A DNA stretch of 64,000 bases from Arenibacter troitsensis (GCF_900177645.1 NZ_FXAO01000001.1:248001-312000), one strand, 5' to 3'; counted from the stretch's first letter, positions 27,208-36,052 are shown. Notes: generated from the letters alone by a model not told the origin. Numbers and translations are program-made.

Positions 27208-27843
27208 TTACTTGATTTCAATTTTGTCCCCAAAGAATTTTGGTTGGGTATTGAGTGTTAGATCAATAAACACCTTTACGCGGGCAAAATATTCCCTTAT
27301 TTGAACTTTTAGGCCCTGATTTAATGAGATGCCATCTGCATTAAACCCTATGGCGTACAGGCCTTTTTTTTCAGCCAGATAGATGGCTCTTTCATTATGG
27401 AATTTTTGGGAAATAATGGTAACACTGTCCAATCCAAAAATATGCTTGGCCCTTACCATGGAATCCAAGGTTCGAAAGCCGGCATAATCCAAAAATATTT
27501 TTTCGCTAGGTATTCCTCCTTGGACAAGGTCTTTTTTGAAAACAGTGGGTTCATTGTAATATTGAGTACTATTATCTCCACTGACCAGTATATAGTCTAT
27601 TTTTCCGGCTGTAAATAATTCCAAGGTCGCTTTAATTCTATTGGTGTAATAGGGGTTGGATCCCCCTCCCACCAATTTATTGGAAGTTCCAAGAACCAAT
27701 CCTACCCTATTTTTGGGAATATTTTGAATGTTCCAATAGGTCCTGTTTTTAGTGGCCTTATTAATGATTTTGTTGCATGAAAACAATATGAGAGCTATGG
27801 CTAAAACCCCTAAAAGAACCGCAATGCCAATTTTCTTAATCAT
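27208..27843 (-). CDS. SanA/YdcF-like DUF218 membrane protein
   Basis: A 211-residue protein with a single N-terminal membrane helix (about 5-24, GIAVLLGVLAIALILFSC) and a DUF218 domain outside. Family motifs: VGLVLGTSNKL (about 48-58), YYTNRIKATLELF, DYILVSGDNSTQYYNE (SGDN) and FLDYAGFRTLDSMVRA, then TIISQKFHNERAIYLAEKKG. This is the SanA/ElyC group, linked in enterobacteria to envelope integrity and vancomycin exclusion at high temperature; the biochemical activity is unsettled. It is first in a two-gene operon with the Nramp-like transporter. No clear -7 box was found upstream. Confidence 0.88.
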   Translation of the reverse strand: MIKKIGIAVLLGVLAIALILFSCNKIINKATKNRTYWNIQNIPKNRVGLVLGTSNKLVGGGSNPYYTNRIKATLELFTAGKIDYILVSGDNSTQYYNEPTVFKKDLVQGGIPSEKIFLDYAGFRTLDSMVRAKHIFGLDSVTIISQKFHNERAIYLAEKKGLYAIGFNADGISLNQGLKVQIREYFARVKVFIDLTLNTQPKFFGDKIEIK

Positions 27844-27956
27844 TCGTCAATATAATCAAAATAAAAAATGTAGTTCAGGTCTTATCCATGGCCTGAGCGT
27901 TTGCAGTATTGTGCAATCCTATTCAGGGCATTTGGCACTAATAGCCTTATATACAC

Positions 27957-27991
27957 AAAAAAATAACCCCAACTCAAATTTGGTCGGGGTT
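27957..27991 (-). terminator. Rho-independent terminator after lipoprotein gene
   Basis: On the minus strand an AACCCC/GGGGTT-closed hairpin is followed by a run of seven T, 26 bases beyond the lipoprotein stop. Confidence 0.7.
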
Positions 27992-28016
27992 GAACAATGA
28001 GTTTAAACTATTAAGT

Positions 28017-28472
28017 TTAATTGGCATTTGCACCAATATTGCCTTGAGTGATAATAATTTCCAGATGTTCCTCATTTTGGTGGATCTTAATGTGACCATC
28101 AAATTTTAAAAGTTGCTCATACGTAATTGGTGTTCCATCGTCCAAGGTAGTTATAATTGTGCTACTGGATTCACAATCGCAATCAATGGGTTCTAGGGTT
28201 ATAGCAATTTCTCCACCCGTTGCCACATTGTTAAAATAAATAAACGCAGGATGCACGTCTGTGGAAGAACCGTTAATTTCCAATAGAACTGTAGTTGACC
28301 CATCTTCATTCTTTTTAAAGGTAACTTTGCCAGTAATTTTGGAATTGGTAACTGGGCTCAGGGTAAACACTTTAACGCTGGTTGAAGAAGAATCTGAAGA
28401 AGAGTCATCATTGTTGCAACCAGAAATAAGCAGAGAGATAGAAATTAGAAATAAATAAAAATATTTTTTCAT
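28017..28472 (-). CDS. Surface-type lipoprotein of unknown function
   Basis: Predicted lipoprotein of 151 residues. Start is taken as ATG 28472 because it gives a clean type II signal peptide (KKYFYLFLISISLLISGC); the in-frame ATG 33 bases upstream would put charged residues in front. The Cys is followed by NNDDSSSD, the acidic pattern that acts as a surface-export signal in Bacteroidota lipoproteins. The mature part looks like a single beta-rich domain (SKITGKVTFKKNEDGSTTV, HPAFIYFNNVATGG, FDGHIKIHQNEEHLEIIIT), resembling CHRD-type domains in its HPAFIY/GHIKIH pattern; this is suggestive only. The 300 bases upstream hold no gene that I can support. Confidence 0.75.
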   Translation of the reverse strand: MKKYFYLFLISISLLISGCNNDDSSSDSSSTSVKVFTLSPVTNSKITGKVTFKKNEDGSTTVLLEINGSSTDVHPAFIYFNNVATGGEIAITLEPIDCDCESSSTIITTLDDGTPITYEQLLKFDGHIKIHQNEEHLEIIITQGNIGANAN

Positions 28473-28772
28473 TTTTTTGGAGGATTTATTAGCCAAATAT
28501 TCCAAAATATTTAGGTCAATTATTTGTATTTACTTCCAAAGGCAAATAAAACCGATGAATTGTGCAAAAAAGTCTTTGGAAGGTAATTTTCTTGTTAAAT
28601 CTATACCCGTATGTAAAACTTTTTGGTAGTGTAATTGATGTTATCCGACAGCTTTGTGACTAATATCGATTAGGCCACTTTTACCGCTGAAATCAGCGTT
28701 GAACAAACATAATATGTACCTAATTGACCTAAAATTAACCAGGTATAACTTTTTTATAAAGTAGGATCATAT

Positions 28773-28874
28773 TTATTTCTTGGCCTTCTTATCCCTTTTT
28801 GCCGCTTTTTTTTCCTTGGCAGATAAAACGGGTTCCTTTTTTACGTTCTTCTTTGCATCTTGACTCTTTGCCAT
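28773..28874 (-). CDS. 33-residue Lys-rich basic peptide
   Basis: A short frame (33 codons plus TAA) encoding MAKSQDAKKNVKKEP followed by VLSAKEKKAAKRDKKAKK. It is extremely Lys/Ala rich, with a proline in the middle, and would be a soluble nucleic-acid-binding type peptide if expressed. Support for reality: an exact Bacteroidota -7 box (TATCTTTG) 16 bases before the ATG, and a composition unlike random AT-rich intergenic sequence. I have an impression that similar tiny proteins occur in related genomes but could not check this. The function is unknown. Confidence 0.6.
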   Translation of the reverse strand: MAKSQDAKKNVKKEPVLSAKEKKAAKRDKKAKK

Positions 28875-28889
28875 AGTAATTGTTTTTAT

Positions 28890-28897
28890 CAAAGATA
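28890..28897 (-). promoter_or_regulatory. -7 box (TATCTTTG) for the 33-residue gene
   Basis: TAnnTTTG match on the minus strand, 16 bases ahead of the ATG; no spaced -33 TTG seen. Confidence 0.5.
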
Positions 28898-29008
28898 ATG
28901 AATATGGGCACCGTTATTACCGAAGGAACCATATTTATATGATATGCCTGTTTGTTAAGGTGAGTGTATAATAAATGGTGGCAAGAGTGTATCTAAATGA
29001 AATAATAG

Positions 29009-29860
29009 TTAGTCTTGCAATGCCACGCGTTTTTGGGCCATAAGTTTCGCTATTGCCTTTTCTAATTTCTTAGGCTTGTCCGCATACTTTTCCAAATCAA
29101 TAATTTCCACTTTTCTGAAGTCTACAGGGTGACTTTCGCTTTGTAAGGAAATGCTTCCGGACTTTAAGAATTTGCCTTGTTCCGATCCCTTTATGGGGTC
29201 CAACTGGGGTTTGGTATAACGCATAACTTCTTCTCCGTTTACATAATGGACTATTAAGGAGTCCCTTAGCACAAGAACTTCTACCCTTGTCCATTGGTCG
29301 CCATGGTAGGTTTTGGAGTTGGAATTGATGCAGTGTTGTTTTATAATCTTACCGTCTTGTTCAAAATGGGTGCCCGGGGTGCATAAATTGGCCGTAGAAC
29401 GTTCATCCTTGCCATTTCCACCCAATAATTGCACTTCAATGGAATTTGGAAAATCCTGGTCTACGGTCATGCTTGCCGGATCTTGGCCATGAACCATTAT
29501 ACCACTGTTTCTATAGGCCCAACCTGGCCCTCCCTTAACTTGATCGCCAACAAATCTATATTCAACCCCAATCAAATAGGATGAAAACGGCTCCTTATAG
29601 AACAGATGTCCAAATTGCTCGTCAAAATTGGTATATTGATCATATCTCACCTGAATATTTCCATCGTTGACTTGAAAAGTATTACCGAAGTTTTCGTTTA
29701 ATTTATGGTGCCTTATTTTTATTTGCCAGTCAGCTAAATCCTTGCCATTGAATAATTGTTTCCACTTAAGGTTTTTTTGTGCAGAACATTCTGTGGTGAT
29801 CATACCTAGCCCAATGACGCAGAAAATAGTGATAAGTACTTTGTTGAATATGGCTTTCAT
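29009..29860 (-). CDS. Secreted DUF1080 (3-keto-disaccharide hydrolase-like) protein
   Basis: Predicted exported protein of 283 residues: signal peptide about 1-28 (ending TTECSAQ), then one concanavalin-like DUF1080 domain (about 33-262). Recognisable blocks are WKQLFNGKDLADWQIK, YLIGVEYRFVGDQVKGGPGW, RNSGIMVHGQDP, SIEVQLLGGNGK and SGSISLQSESHPVDFRKVEI, all in the family order. Members cleave 3-keto-glycosides or bind glycans in Bacteroidota and Planctomycetes; which applies here is unknown. A Lys-rich tail follows the domain (KPKKLEKAIAKLMAQKRV). It is a single-gene unit, with repeats and tRNAs upstream. Confidence 0.88.
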   Translation of the reverse strand: MKAIFNKVLITIFCVIGLGMITTECSAQKNLKWKQLFNGKDLADWQIKIRHHKLNENFGNTFQVNDGNIQVRYDQYTNFDEQFGHLFYKEPFSSYLIGVEYRFVGDQVKGGPGWAYRNSGIMVHGQDPASMTVDQDFPNSIEVQLLGGNGKDERSTANLCTPGTHFEQDGKIIKQHCINSNSKTYHGDQWTRVEVLVLRDSLIVHYVNGEEVMRYTKPQLDPIKGSEQGKFLKSGSISLQSESHPVDFRKVEIIDLEKYADKPKKLEKAIAKLMAQKRVALQD

Positions 29861-29982
29861 AAAATGAATTATTGTTTGAAGGGTCTAAAATAGCATATTA
29901 ATTTTATAGTGAAGTCTGAAAATATTGGGCATTTGTGTTTTATTTTTATAGGCCTTGGTATTCGGTAAGTTGGGTAAACGAC

Positions 29983-30415
29983 CTAAACGCTCCGTTCGTT
30001 TTCGTTCCAACAATTTTGGCTCATCTTCTAAAACAAAAAAGCCCATGGAATAATTAACGCTGGATATAAGTATAGGTTTTTGTCCACGAGACGAGAATTA
30101 CCTCACTTCGTTCGGTGAGTCTCGGTCGAACATGTTGAAATTGGAAAAGCCGGCACTATATGCCGCATTTATGTTTTGTCCGTTTTCGCCCAAATAAATT
30201 TGGCTCATCGTCCAAAACAAAAAAGCCCATGGCTTCCACTTTAGGATAATTAATATGGGGTTACGCGATATTACAGTGGTGGGAATTACCTCACTTCGTT
30301 CGGTGAGTCCCGTTCGAACATGTTGAAAGTGGAAAAGCCGGCACTATATGCCGCATTTTTGTTTTATCCGTTTTCGCCCAAATAAATTTGGCTCATCGTC
30401 TAAAACAAAAAAGCC
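29983..30415. repeat. 188-bp tandem repeat next to tRNA-Leu
   Basis: Two nearly full units and one partial unit. The block starting GAATTACCTCAC occurs at 30095 and 30283 (period 188); the block starting TTTGGCTCATC occurs at 30015, 30199 and 30387. Each unit holds two small hairpins (CTCAC/GTGAG around TTCGTTCG, and CGGCA/TGCCG) and ends in the same AAAACAAAAAAGCCC that forms the 3' side of the tRNA-Leu terminator. In the two outer copies the hairpin part of the terminator is collapsed to GCCCATGG. It looks like tandem duplication of the 3' flank of the tRNA operon. No integrase or coding frame is present in the 590-base gap. Confidence 0.8.
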
Positions 30416-30434
30416 CCGACCAAAAGGTCAGGGC
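30407..30434 (-). terminator. Terminator of the tRNA-Gly/tRNA-Leu operon
   Basis: On the minus strand a GC-rich 9-bp stem with one mismatch (GCCCTGACC/GGTCGGGGC) and a TTTT loop is followed by six T, 16 bases beyond the tRNA-Leu 3' end. Confidence 0.85.
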
Positions 30435-30449
30435 TTTTCCACTTATCTG

Positions 30450-30533
30450 TACTCGAGGCGGGACTTGAACCCGCACGGACTAATGTCCATTGGATTTTAA
30501 GTCCAACGTGTCTACCAATTCCACCACTCGAGC
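30450..30533 (-). tRNA. tRNA-Leu (UAA)
   Basis: Class II tRNA of 84 bases. The acceptor arm pairs GCTCGAG with CTCGAGT, discriminator A, and the anticodon stem TTGGA/TCCAA encloses the loop CTTAAAA, giving anticodon UAA. The D-arm reads GGTGGAATTGGTAGACAC and the T-arm GCGGGTTCAAGTCCCGC. The long variable arm expected for Leu is present. CCA is not encoded. It lies 31 bases after tRNA-Gly on the same strand. Confidence 0.96.
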
Positions 30534-30564
30534 CTAACTGCTCAGAGCAGTAGAGATTTTACAA

Positions 30565-30640
30565 TGGAGCGAAAAACGGGATTCGAACCCGCGACCTCCA
30601 CCTTGGCAAGGTGGCGCTCTACCAACTGAGCTATTTTCGC
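30565..30640 (-). tRNA. tRNA-Gly (GCC)
   Basis: A 76-base tRNA including encoded CCA. Acceptor GCGAAAA/TTTTCGC, D-arm AGCTCAGTTGGTAGAGC, anticodon stem CCACC/GGTGG with loop TTGCCAA (anticodon GCC), T-arm GCGGGTTCGAATCCCGT. It is first in a two-tRNA operon. Confidence 0.97.
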
Positions 30641-30807
30641 AGTTTATGTAATGAACGTTGCATCCTTTTCAGATGCGGGAGCAAATTTAATACAATTCTG
30701 TAAAAAGCAAAGAACTTTTCGCTAAAAAGAATCAAAATATTTATAATGTGCCCAAGGTGAATATTTTAGGTGGGAATTATGGGGATATTGGCCCTCCGCT
30801 ACATCCC

Positions 30808-33498
30808 TTAAGCATTTTTCTTTTTGGTGAGCAAACGCTTAATTTCGTTGAGTTTCATTAAGGCTTCAACTGGTGTTAAGGTGTTGATGTCCAAATGGGT
30901 GATCTCCTCCTTGATCTGTTCCAATAATGGATCGTCCAAATTGAAAAAGCTTAGTTGCATTTCATTTTGGACCAATTGTAGTTTATCTGAAAGCTCTTCG
31001 CTAGAATGCGATTTTTCCAGTTTTTTGAGAATCTTGTTGGCCTTGTGGATCACCTGTTGTGGCATACCGGCCATTTTGGCCACGTGTATACCAAAACTGT
31101 GCTCGCTGCCACCAGGAGTGAGTTTTCGTAAAAAGAGCACATTGTCCTTTAGTTCCTTTACGGAGACATTGAAGTTCTTTATACGTGTAAATGTTGAGGT
31201 CATTTCATTGAGCTCATGATAGTGGGTGGCAAACAATGTTTTTGCCCTAGCGGGGTGTTCATGTAAATATTCCGAAATGGCCCAGGCAATGGAGATGCCG
31301 TCATATGTGCTGGTGCCCCTGCCTATTTCATCCAAAAGTACCAAACTGCGTTCAGAAAGGTTGTTTAGAATGGAGGCTGTTTCGTTCATTTCTACCATAA
31401 AGGTAGATTCTCCCATAGAGATATTGTCACTGGCACCGACCCGCGTAAATATTTTGTCCACATAACCAATTTTGGCAGCATCTGCAGGAACAAAACTTCC
31501 CATTTGGGCCAATAAAACAATAAGGGCCGTTTGTCTTAAGATGGCCGATTTACCACTCATGTTGGGACCGGTAATCATAATGATCTGTTGTTCGTCCCTA
31601 TTTAAGGTAACATCATTGGCAATATACGCCTCTCCCAAAGGCAATTGCTTTTCAATGACGGGATGCCTGCCTCCAATGATGGATAGTTCGGTGGAATCGT
31701 CCATGTCCGGGGAAACATAATTGTTCTCCTTGGCCAATTGGGTAAAGCCACAGAGACAATCCAATTGCGCAATTTGAAAGGCATTGTTTTGTACCGGGGC
31801 TATGTATTCCTGCATCCAGACCACCAACTGTGAAAACAATTGTTGCTCCAAACTTAAAATACGCTCTTCCGCCCCCAATATTTTAGCTTCGTATTCCTTG
31901 AGCTCTTCGGTGATATAACGTTCGGCATTGACCAAGGTCTGCTTTCGGATCCAATCTTCCGGAACTTTATCCTTATGGGTGTTCCGCACTTCTATATAAT
32001 AGCCAAAAACATTGTTGGAGTCAATTTTGAGGGAACTAATGCCCGTGCGTTGGGTTTCCCTCTCCAGCATTTTGTCCAGATAGTCCTTGCCGGAATAGGC
32101 CAGCCCCCTTAGTTCATCCAATTCTGCGGAATACCCCTTGGCAATGGTACTGCCTTTCAGCATATTTACTGGAGCCTCCTCGCTCACCATTTCTTTGATC
32201 TTGTTTCTCAACATATCACAGGTGTGCAATTGATCCCCAATGAGGTTCAAGGCTTCATTTTTACTTTTGGTGGTGATCTGTTTTATGGGGACAATGGCTT
32301 CCAAGGAATTTTTAAGCTGAACCACTTCCTTGGGATTTATTTTTCCCGTGGCCACTTTGGAAATCAATCTCTCCAGATCGCCTATCAATTTTATGCCGCT
32401 TTGCAATTTTTGGTGGGCCGTTTCGTTTTCGGTTAGGTGGGTAATTACCTGATGCCTTCTTCTTATTTTTTCGATATTCTTCAAAGGAAGTGCCAACCAT
32501 CTTTTCAGCATTCTACCACCCATAGGGGAGATAGTCTTATCTATGACATCTAAAAGGGTAACCGCATTTTGATTGTTGGAATGGTAAAGTTCCAGGTTTC
32601 TTATCGTAAACCTATCCATCCAAATATGTTCCTCTTCCGCAATGCGCTGAAGGGTATTAATATGCTGTAATTGCCTATGCTGTGTGTCTGAAAGGTAATG
32701 TAGGACAACCCCTGCCGCTACTATACCATGGGCCAAATGGTCCACGCCAAAACCTTTTAGGCTTTTTGTTTTAAAATGATTGGTAAGTGTCTCCAGGGCA
32801 TAATCATCCTGAAAAATCCAATCTTCTGTAAAAAAGGTATGGAAATTTTTGCCGAAGACCTCCAAAAATTCCTTTTTGTTGGCTTTTGACACCAATACTT
32901 CGTTCGGAGAGAAATTTTGGAGCAATTTATCTATCTGTTCCTCATTGCCTTCCGAAGTTAGAAATTCGCCTGTGGATATATCCACAAAGGATATTCCCAA
33001 TCTTTTTCGTCCAAAATGAACTGCACATAAAAAATTGTTGGTCTTGGCCGAAAGGATGTCGTCGTTCATGGCTACACCTGGAGTAACCAGTTCCGTAACG
33101 CCCCTTTTAACTATGGTCTTGGTAAGCTTAGGGTCTTCCAGCTGATCGCATATGGCAACCCTTTGCCCTGCTTTTACCAGTTTTGGCAAATAAGTGTTTA
33201 GGGAATGGTGCGGAAAACCGGCAAGTTCTGTTCTGTCACCACCATTGTTCCGATGGGTAAGAATAATACCCAATATTTTTGAAGCCTTTACGGCATCTTC
33301 CCCAAAAGTCTCATAAAAATCCCCGACACGGAACAATAATAGGGCATCAGGATATTTCACCTTAATGGTATTATACTGTTTCATTAAAGGGGTTACCTTT
33401 TTTGTTTTTCCCGAGTCTGCCAAAAGCGATATTATTAACTTATTTTTGCATTCATTTCCTGAACAACGAATGTAAGGTTTATCTATTGGAATGTACAC
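30808..33498 (-). CDS. mutS: DNA mismatch repair protein MutS
   Basis: Mismatch-recognition ATPase. The mismatch-binding domain has the FYE motif in [14 protein letters not shown]; a connector, lever and clamp follow. The C-terminal ABC-type ATPase shows Walker [10 protein letters not shown], the signature [14 protein letters not shown], and Walker [14 protein letters not shown] with ATHYHEL after it. About 870 residues, the normal MutS1 length. The start is uncertain: ATG 33498 gives an unusual 36-residue extension, whereas TTG 33423 would give a short lead into [11 protein letters not shown], closer to what relatives show, and avoids overlap with a divergent -7 box at 33441. Coordinates given use the ATG. 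Confidence 0.96.
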   Translation of the reverse strand: MYIPIDKPYIRCSGNECKNKLIISLLADSGKTKKVTPLMKQYNTIKVKYPDALLLFRVGDFYETFGEDAVKASKILGIILTHRNNGGDRTELAGFPHHSLNTYLPKLVKAGQRVAICDQLEDPKLTKTIVKRGVTELVTPGVAMNDDILSAKTNNFLCAVHFGRKRLGISFVDISTGEFLTSEGNEEQIDKLLQNFSPNEVLVSKANKKEFLEVFGKNFHTFFTEDWIFQDDYALETLTNHFKTKSLKGFGVDHLAHGIVAAGVVLHYLSDTQHRQLQHINTLQRIAEEEHIWMDRFTIRNLELYHSNNQNAVTLLDVIDKTISPMGGRMLKRWLALPLKNIEKIRRRHQVITHLTENETAHQKLQSGIKLIGDLERLISKVATGKINPKEVVQLKNSLEAIVPIKQITTKSKNEALNLIGDQLHTCDMLRNKIKEMVSEEAPVNMLKGSTIAKGYSAELDELRGLAYSGKDYLDKMLERETQRTGISSLKIDSNNVFGYYIEVRNTHKDKVPEDWIRKQTLVNAERYITEELKEYEAKILGAEERILSLEQQLFSQLVVWMQEYIAPVQNNAFQIAQLDCLCGFTQLAKENNYVSPDMDDSTELSIIGGRHPVIEKQLPLGEAYIANDVTLNRDEQQIIMITGPNMSGKSAILRQTALIVLLAQMGSFVPADAAKIGYVDKIFTRVGASDNISMGESTFMVEMNETASILNNLSERSLVLLDEIGRGTSTYDGISIAWAISEYLHEHPARAKTLFATHYHELNEMTSTFTRIKNFNVSVKELKDNVLFLRKLTPGGSEHSFGIHVAKMAGMPQQVIHKANKILKKLEKSHSSEELSDKLQLVQNEMQLSFFNLDDPLLEQIKEEITHLDINTLTPVEALMKLNEIKRLLTKKKNA
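33441..33448 (+). promoter_or_regulatory. Possible -7 box (TATTTTTG) toward the methyltransferase gene
   Basis: TAnnTTTG match on the plus strand, about 145 bases upstream of the methyltransferase ATG and inside the longest possible mutS frame. If used, it gives a long leader and supports the shorter mutS start. Confidence 0.3.
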
Positions 33499-33593
33499 TA
33501 TTGTTGATATTTTGGGGATAACTTTATGCCGTTTTGGGCTAAGTAATGTCCTTATTGGACTTTGGGAAAGAGTAAAAATTTAATTGGGATTAC

Positions 33594-34124
33594 ATGCGTA
33601 AATTGGAGAATAGCGAATTGGATCGACTGAATGTTGAGGAGTTTAAACAGAGGGAAAAAACGCCGATTTGTATTGTACTGGACAATGTTCGTAGCTTGAA
33701 CAATATTGGGTCGGTATTTAGAACGGCCGATGCATTTTTGATCGAAAAGATATACCTGTGCGGAATTACCGCAACCCCACCACATAAGGAAATACATAAA
33801 ACCGCCCTAGGGGCCACGGATAGTGTTGCCTGGGAATACAGGAAGAATACCTTGGTACTGTTGGAGGAATTGAAGGAAGCGGGCTATACCTCACTTGCTG
33901 TGGAACAAGCCGAAAATGCCATTATGTTGAACGACTTTAAGATTGAAGAAAATAAAAAGTATGCCCTAATATTTGGCAATGAGGTAAAGGGGGTTTCCCA
34001 AGAAGTAGTCTCAGGTAGCGACCTGGTTTTGGAAATTCCCCAATATGGCACAAAACATTCCCTGAATATTTCGGTTAGTGTGGGTATTGTGGTTTGGGAC
34101 CTCTGGGCCAAACTAAAAGGGTAA
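33594..34124 (+). CDS. TrmH/SpoU family RNA 2'-O-methyltransferase
   Basis: SPOUT-class methyltransferase of 176 residues that would methylate a ribose 2'-OH in tRNA or rRNA using S-adenosylmethionine. The three family motifs are visible: motif 1 LDNVRSLNNIGSVFRTADAF, motif 2 ALIFGNEVKGVSQEV, and motif 3 IPQYGTKHSLNISVSVGIVVWD. There is no N-terminal RNA-binding extension as in RlmB, so it is the minimal TrmH type. The precise target cannot be deduced. It is divergent from mutS and transcribed alone; a candidate structured RNA lies about 130 bases downstream. Confidence 0.92.
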   Translation: MRKLENSELDRLNVEEFKQREKTPICIVLDNVRSLNNIGSVFRTADAFLIEKIYLCGITATPPHKEIHKTALGATDSVAWEYRKNTLVLLEELKEAGYTSLAVEQAENAIMLNDFKIEENKKYALIFGNEVKGVSQEVVSGSDLVLEIPQYGTKHSLNISVSVGIVVWDLWAKLKG

Positions 34125-34251
34125 AATCAATTAAAAGAGAAACCTGCTTAAAACGAAAATGAAAATAAGCCGTTCCTTTAACCTTTTAGTGTCAAAATAT
34201 CATTGTCCGCTAAAGGATACCGTTGAACCTTTTGATTAAAGTTTATGGTTT

Positions 34252-34408
34252 GGTCCTTCTTCTTCCGTTGTGGAGATGCCATGGCCGTAAAGAATTATTG
34301 AAGCCTTGGAAATAATTTAGGCATGGCATCGGTCCATGAAATCCTAAGATTTTATGGACCATCTATTGCAGAAGGGTCTTTTCTCCTGCCCAACGGCAAG
34401 GCGGGTTT
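34252..34408 (+). ncRNA. Candidate structured RNA: three-way junction plus terminator-like hairpin
   Basis: In an otherwise empty 755-base gap (34125-34879) a compact fold can be drawn by hand. P1 pairs 34252-34260 with 34370-34378 (9 bp, two G-U). P2 is 34275-34330 (9-bp GATGCCATG/CATGGCATC stem plus an inner 7-bp AATTATT/AATAATT stem). P3 is 34331-34360 (13 bp, one G-U, CTAA loop) and abuts P2 without a spacer. A further hairpin, 34385-34405 (CCTGCC/GGCGGG), is followed by TTTGTTTCGTTTT, like a terminator. A near-consensus promoter may precede it (TTG at 34223, TATGGTTTG at 34244, one base too long). It could be an sRNA, the 3' UTR of the methyltransferase message, or a palindromic mobile remnant. 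Confidence 0.35.
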
Positions 34409-34708
34409 GTTTCGTTTTATTCATGGCCTTTCTATTTTATAATAAGGTATTCATGAACCTCCTGCGTCGGTTTCATTGGAAAACAAAGAAATCGAAGATT
34501 CACGAAATCCGATAAAAAACAATAACAACCCATGGAGTAAAATGAAAGAATTATTTAATTGTTGGTTTTTCTAGATTGCTCATATTAATTAAAACTATTG
34601 CTCAAAAAACATGAGTGATCAAATTAATCCTAATTTTACATAAACACAACAATTGTTCCTGATCCACTATTTGGGAAGGAAACAAAAATAAAGTTCATAT
34701 AAAACCAA

Positions 34709-34733
34709 AAACCCAACCTATTAGGTTGGGTTT
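34709..34733. terminator. Strong hairpin, probable terminator
   Basis: An 11-bp stem (AAACCCAACCT/AGGTTGGGTTT) with a 3-base loop. It lies 147 bases beyond the folK fusion stop on the minus strand and beyond the candidate RNA on the plus strand. On the minus strand it is followed by TTGGTTTTATATG, a moderately T-rich run. Confidence 0.6.
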
Positions 34734-34879
34734 GGCAATATATAGTTTGAGTTAGTTAGTTTAAAACCTTAAAGTCTTTACATCGTTTTTACGATGTGCC
34801 ATATGGCTGAAAACGACTTTATTGGAGGCGCAAGTAAACAAATTGATTCGTCCTGTGCAAATAATATGTGAAAATTATC

Positions 34880-36025
34880 TTAAAATGAGAGTTTCACCGC
34901 ATATTTTTGGATATGGTCCAGTATCACCTCATAATCGGCCTGGTTTTCCACAAAATCCAGTTCACTTATATCCAAAATAAGATTATTTTGCTCTGGAAAA
35001 CTTCTTATGTAATCAAAATATCCTCGGTTAAGTTCCTCTAAATATTCTGGCGCTATATTCTGTTCGTACTCCCTTCCCCTTAGTTTTATATTCTGCAGTA
35101 GTCGTTCTGTGTTTTGGTACAGGTAAATATAAATTTTCGGCTTTTTTATCTCTTTGTACATGAGGTTAAAGAGTTTTCGATAAAGCTTAAATTCCTCTTC
35201 CTGAAGGGTAACCTTGGCGAAAATAAGGGACTTGTTAATGTCGTAATCGCTTACCATAAAGTTCTTGAACAGATCAAACTGGGAAGTGTCGTCCATAAAT
35301 TGCTGGTAGCGATCGGCTAGAAAGGACATTTCCAGGGGAAAGGCAAATCTACCCTGATCTTCGTAAAACTTGGGCAGGAAAGGGTTGTCCGCAAATCGTT
35401 CCAATACTAATTTTGCATTAAAATCCTGTCCAATCTTATGGGCCAAAGTAGTTTTTCCCGCACCAATATTTCCTTCAATGGCAATATATTCCAATTGGGA
35501 AAAAAGTTGGGATCTGTTGGTATATAGCTTATAGGGTGTTTTGGTAATATGGCTCTTGTCCTTGCATTCCTGTAATAGGTTTCTGGAATCCTTATTAAGG
35601 ATTGGATGATAGAACTGCGGAGCAATGTCCGCCAATGGCCTAAGTACAAACCGTCTCAATTGCAGATTGGGGTGGGGCACGGTTAGTAAATCGGTATTTA
35701 TGATTTCCTTATCAAAATAAAGTATGTCGATATCTACCGTTCTGGAGGAGTAGCCTGCCCCCGGATTCCTCTCCCTGCCCAGTTTAGTTTCCAATTCCAG
35801 CAATTTCTCCAGAAGAGCGGAGGGGGTAAGGGTAGTCTCTACAGTAATGCAGGCATTATAGAAATTATCGCCTTCAAAACCCCACGCAGGTGTTTCATAT
35901 ACTGGGGATGCTTTTGTGACTTCGCCAACACTGGCCTGGATTAAAAATACCACTTCCTGCAAATGGTTCAGTTTGTCTCCAAGATTGCTTCCTAGTGAGA
36001 GATATGTTGTTGCGGTCTTGTTCAT
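34880..36025 (-). CDS. folK: FolK-deoxynucleoside kinase fusion
   Basis: Two enzymes in one chain of about 381 residues. Residues about 5-140 are HPPK (FolK), which pyrophosphorylates hydroxymethyl-dihydropterin in folate synthesis: TYLSLGSNLGDKL, PVYETPAWGF, NPGAGYSSRTVDIDILYF and VPHPNLQLRRFVLRPL. Residues about 175-380 are a deoxynucleoside kinase of the dCK/dGK type: P-loop IEGNIGAGKTT, ERFADNPFL, DRYQQF and lid arginines in LRGREYEQNI. The start is ATG 36025: a -7 box (TACTTTTG) lies 20 bases upstream, and the longer frame from 36145 would run through it. It is divergent from sppA. Confidence 0.94.
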   Translation of the reverse strand: MNKTATTYLSLGSNLGDKLNHLQEVVFLIQASVGEVTKASPVYETPAWGFEGDNFYNACITVETTLTPSALLEKLLELETKLGRERNPGAGYSSRTVDIDILYFDKEIINTDLLTVPHPNLQLRRFVLRPLADIAPQFYHPILNKDSRNLLQECKDKSHITKTPYKLYTNRSQLFSQLEYIAIEGNIGAGKTTLAHKIGQDFNAKLVLERFADNPFLPKFYEDQGRFAFPLEMSFLADRYQQFMDDTSQFDLFKNFMVSDYDINKSLIFAKVTLQEEEFKLYRKLFNLMYKEIKKPKIYIYLYQNTERLLQNIKLRGREYEQNIAPEYLEELNRGYFDYIRSFPEQNNLILDISELDFVENQADYEVILDHIQKYAVKLSF

Positions 36026-36044
36026 ATTAGGCGGGCAAAGTAAG

Positions 36045-36052
36045 CAAAAGTA
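36045..36052 (-). promoter_or_regulatory. -7 box (TACTTTTG) for folK fusion
   Basis: TAnnTTTG on the minus strand, 20 bases before ATG 36025. It decides the start codon against the 40-residue longer frame. Confidence 0.55.

Noticed and set aside
29983-30640. tRNA plus direct repeats as an integrated element attachment site
   Set aside because: No integrase, phage or plasmid gene lies nearby, and the repeats copy the terminator flank rather than the tRNA 3' end.
33491-33583. 30-codon plus-strand frame in the leader of the RNA methyltransferase gene
   Set aside because: Overlaps possible mutS 5' sequence and shows no conservation signal that can be judged here.
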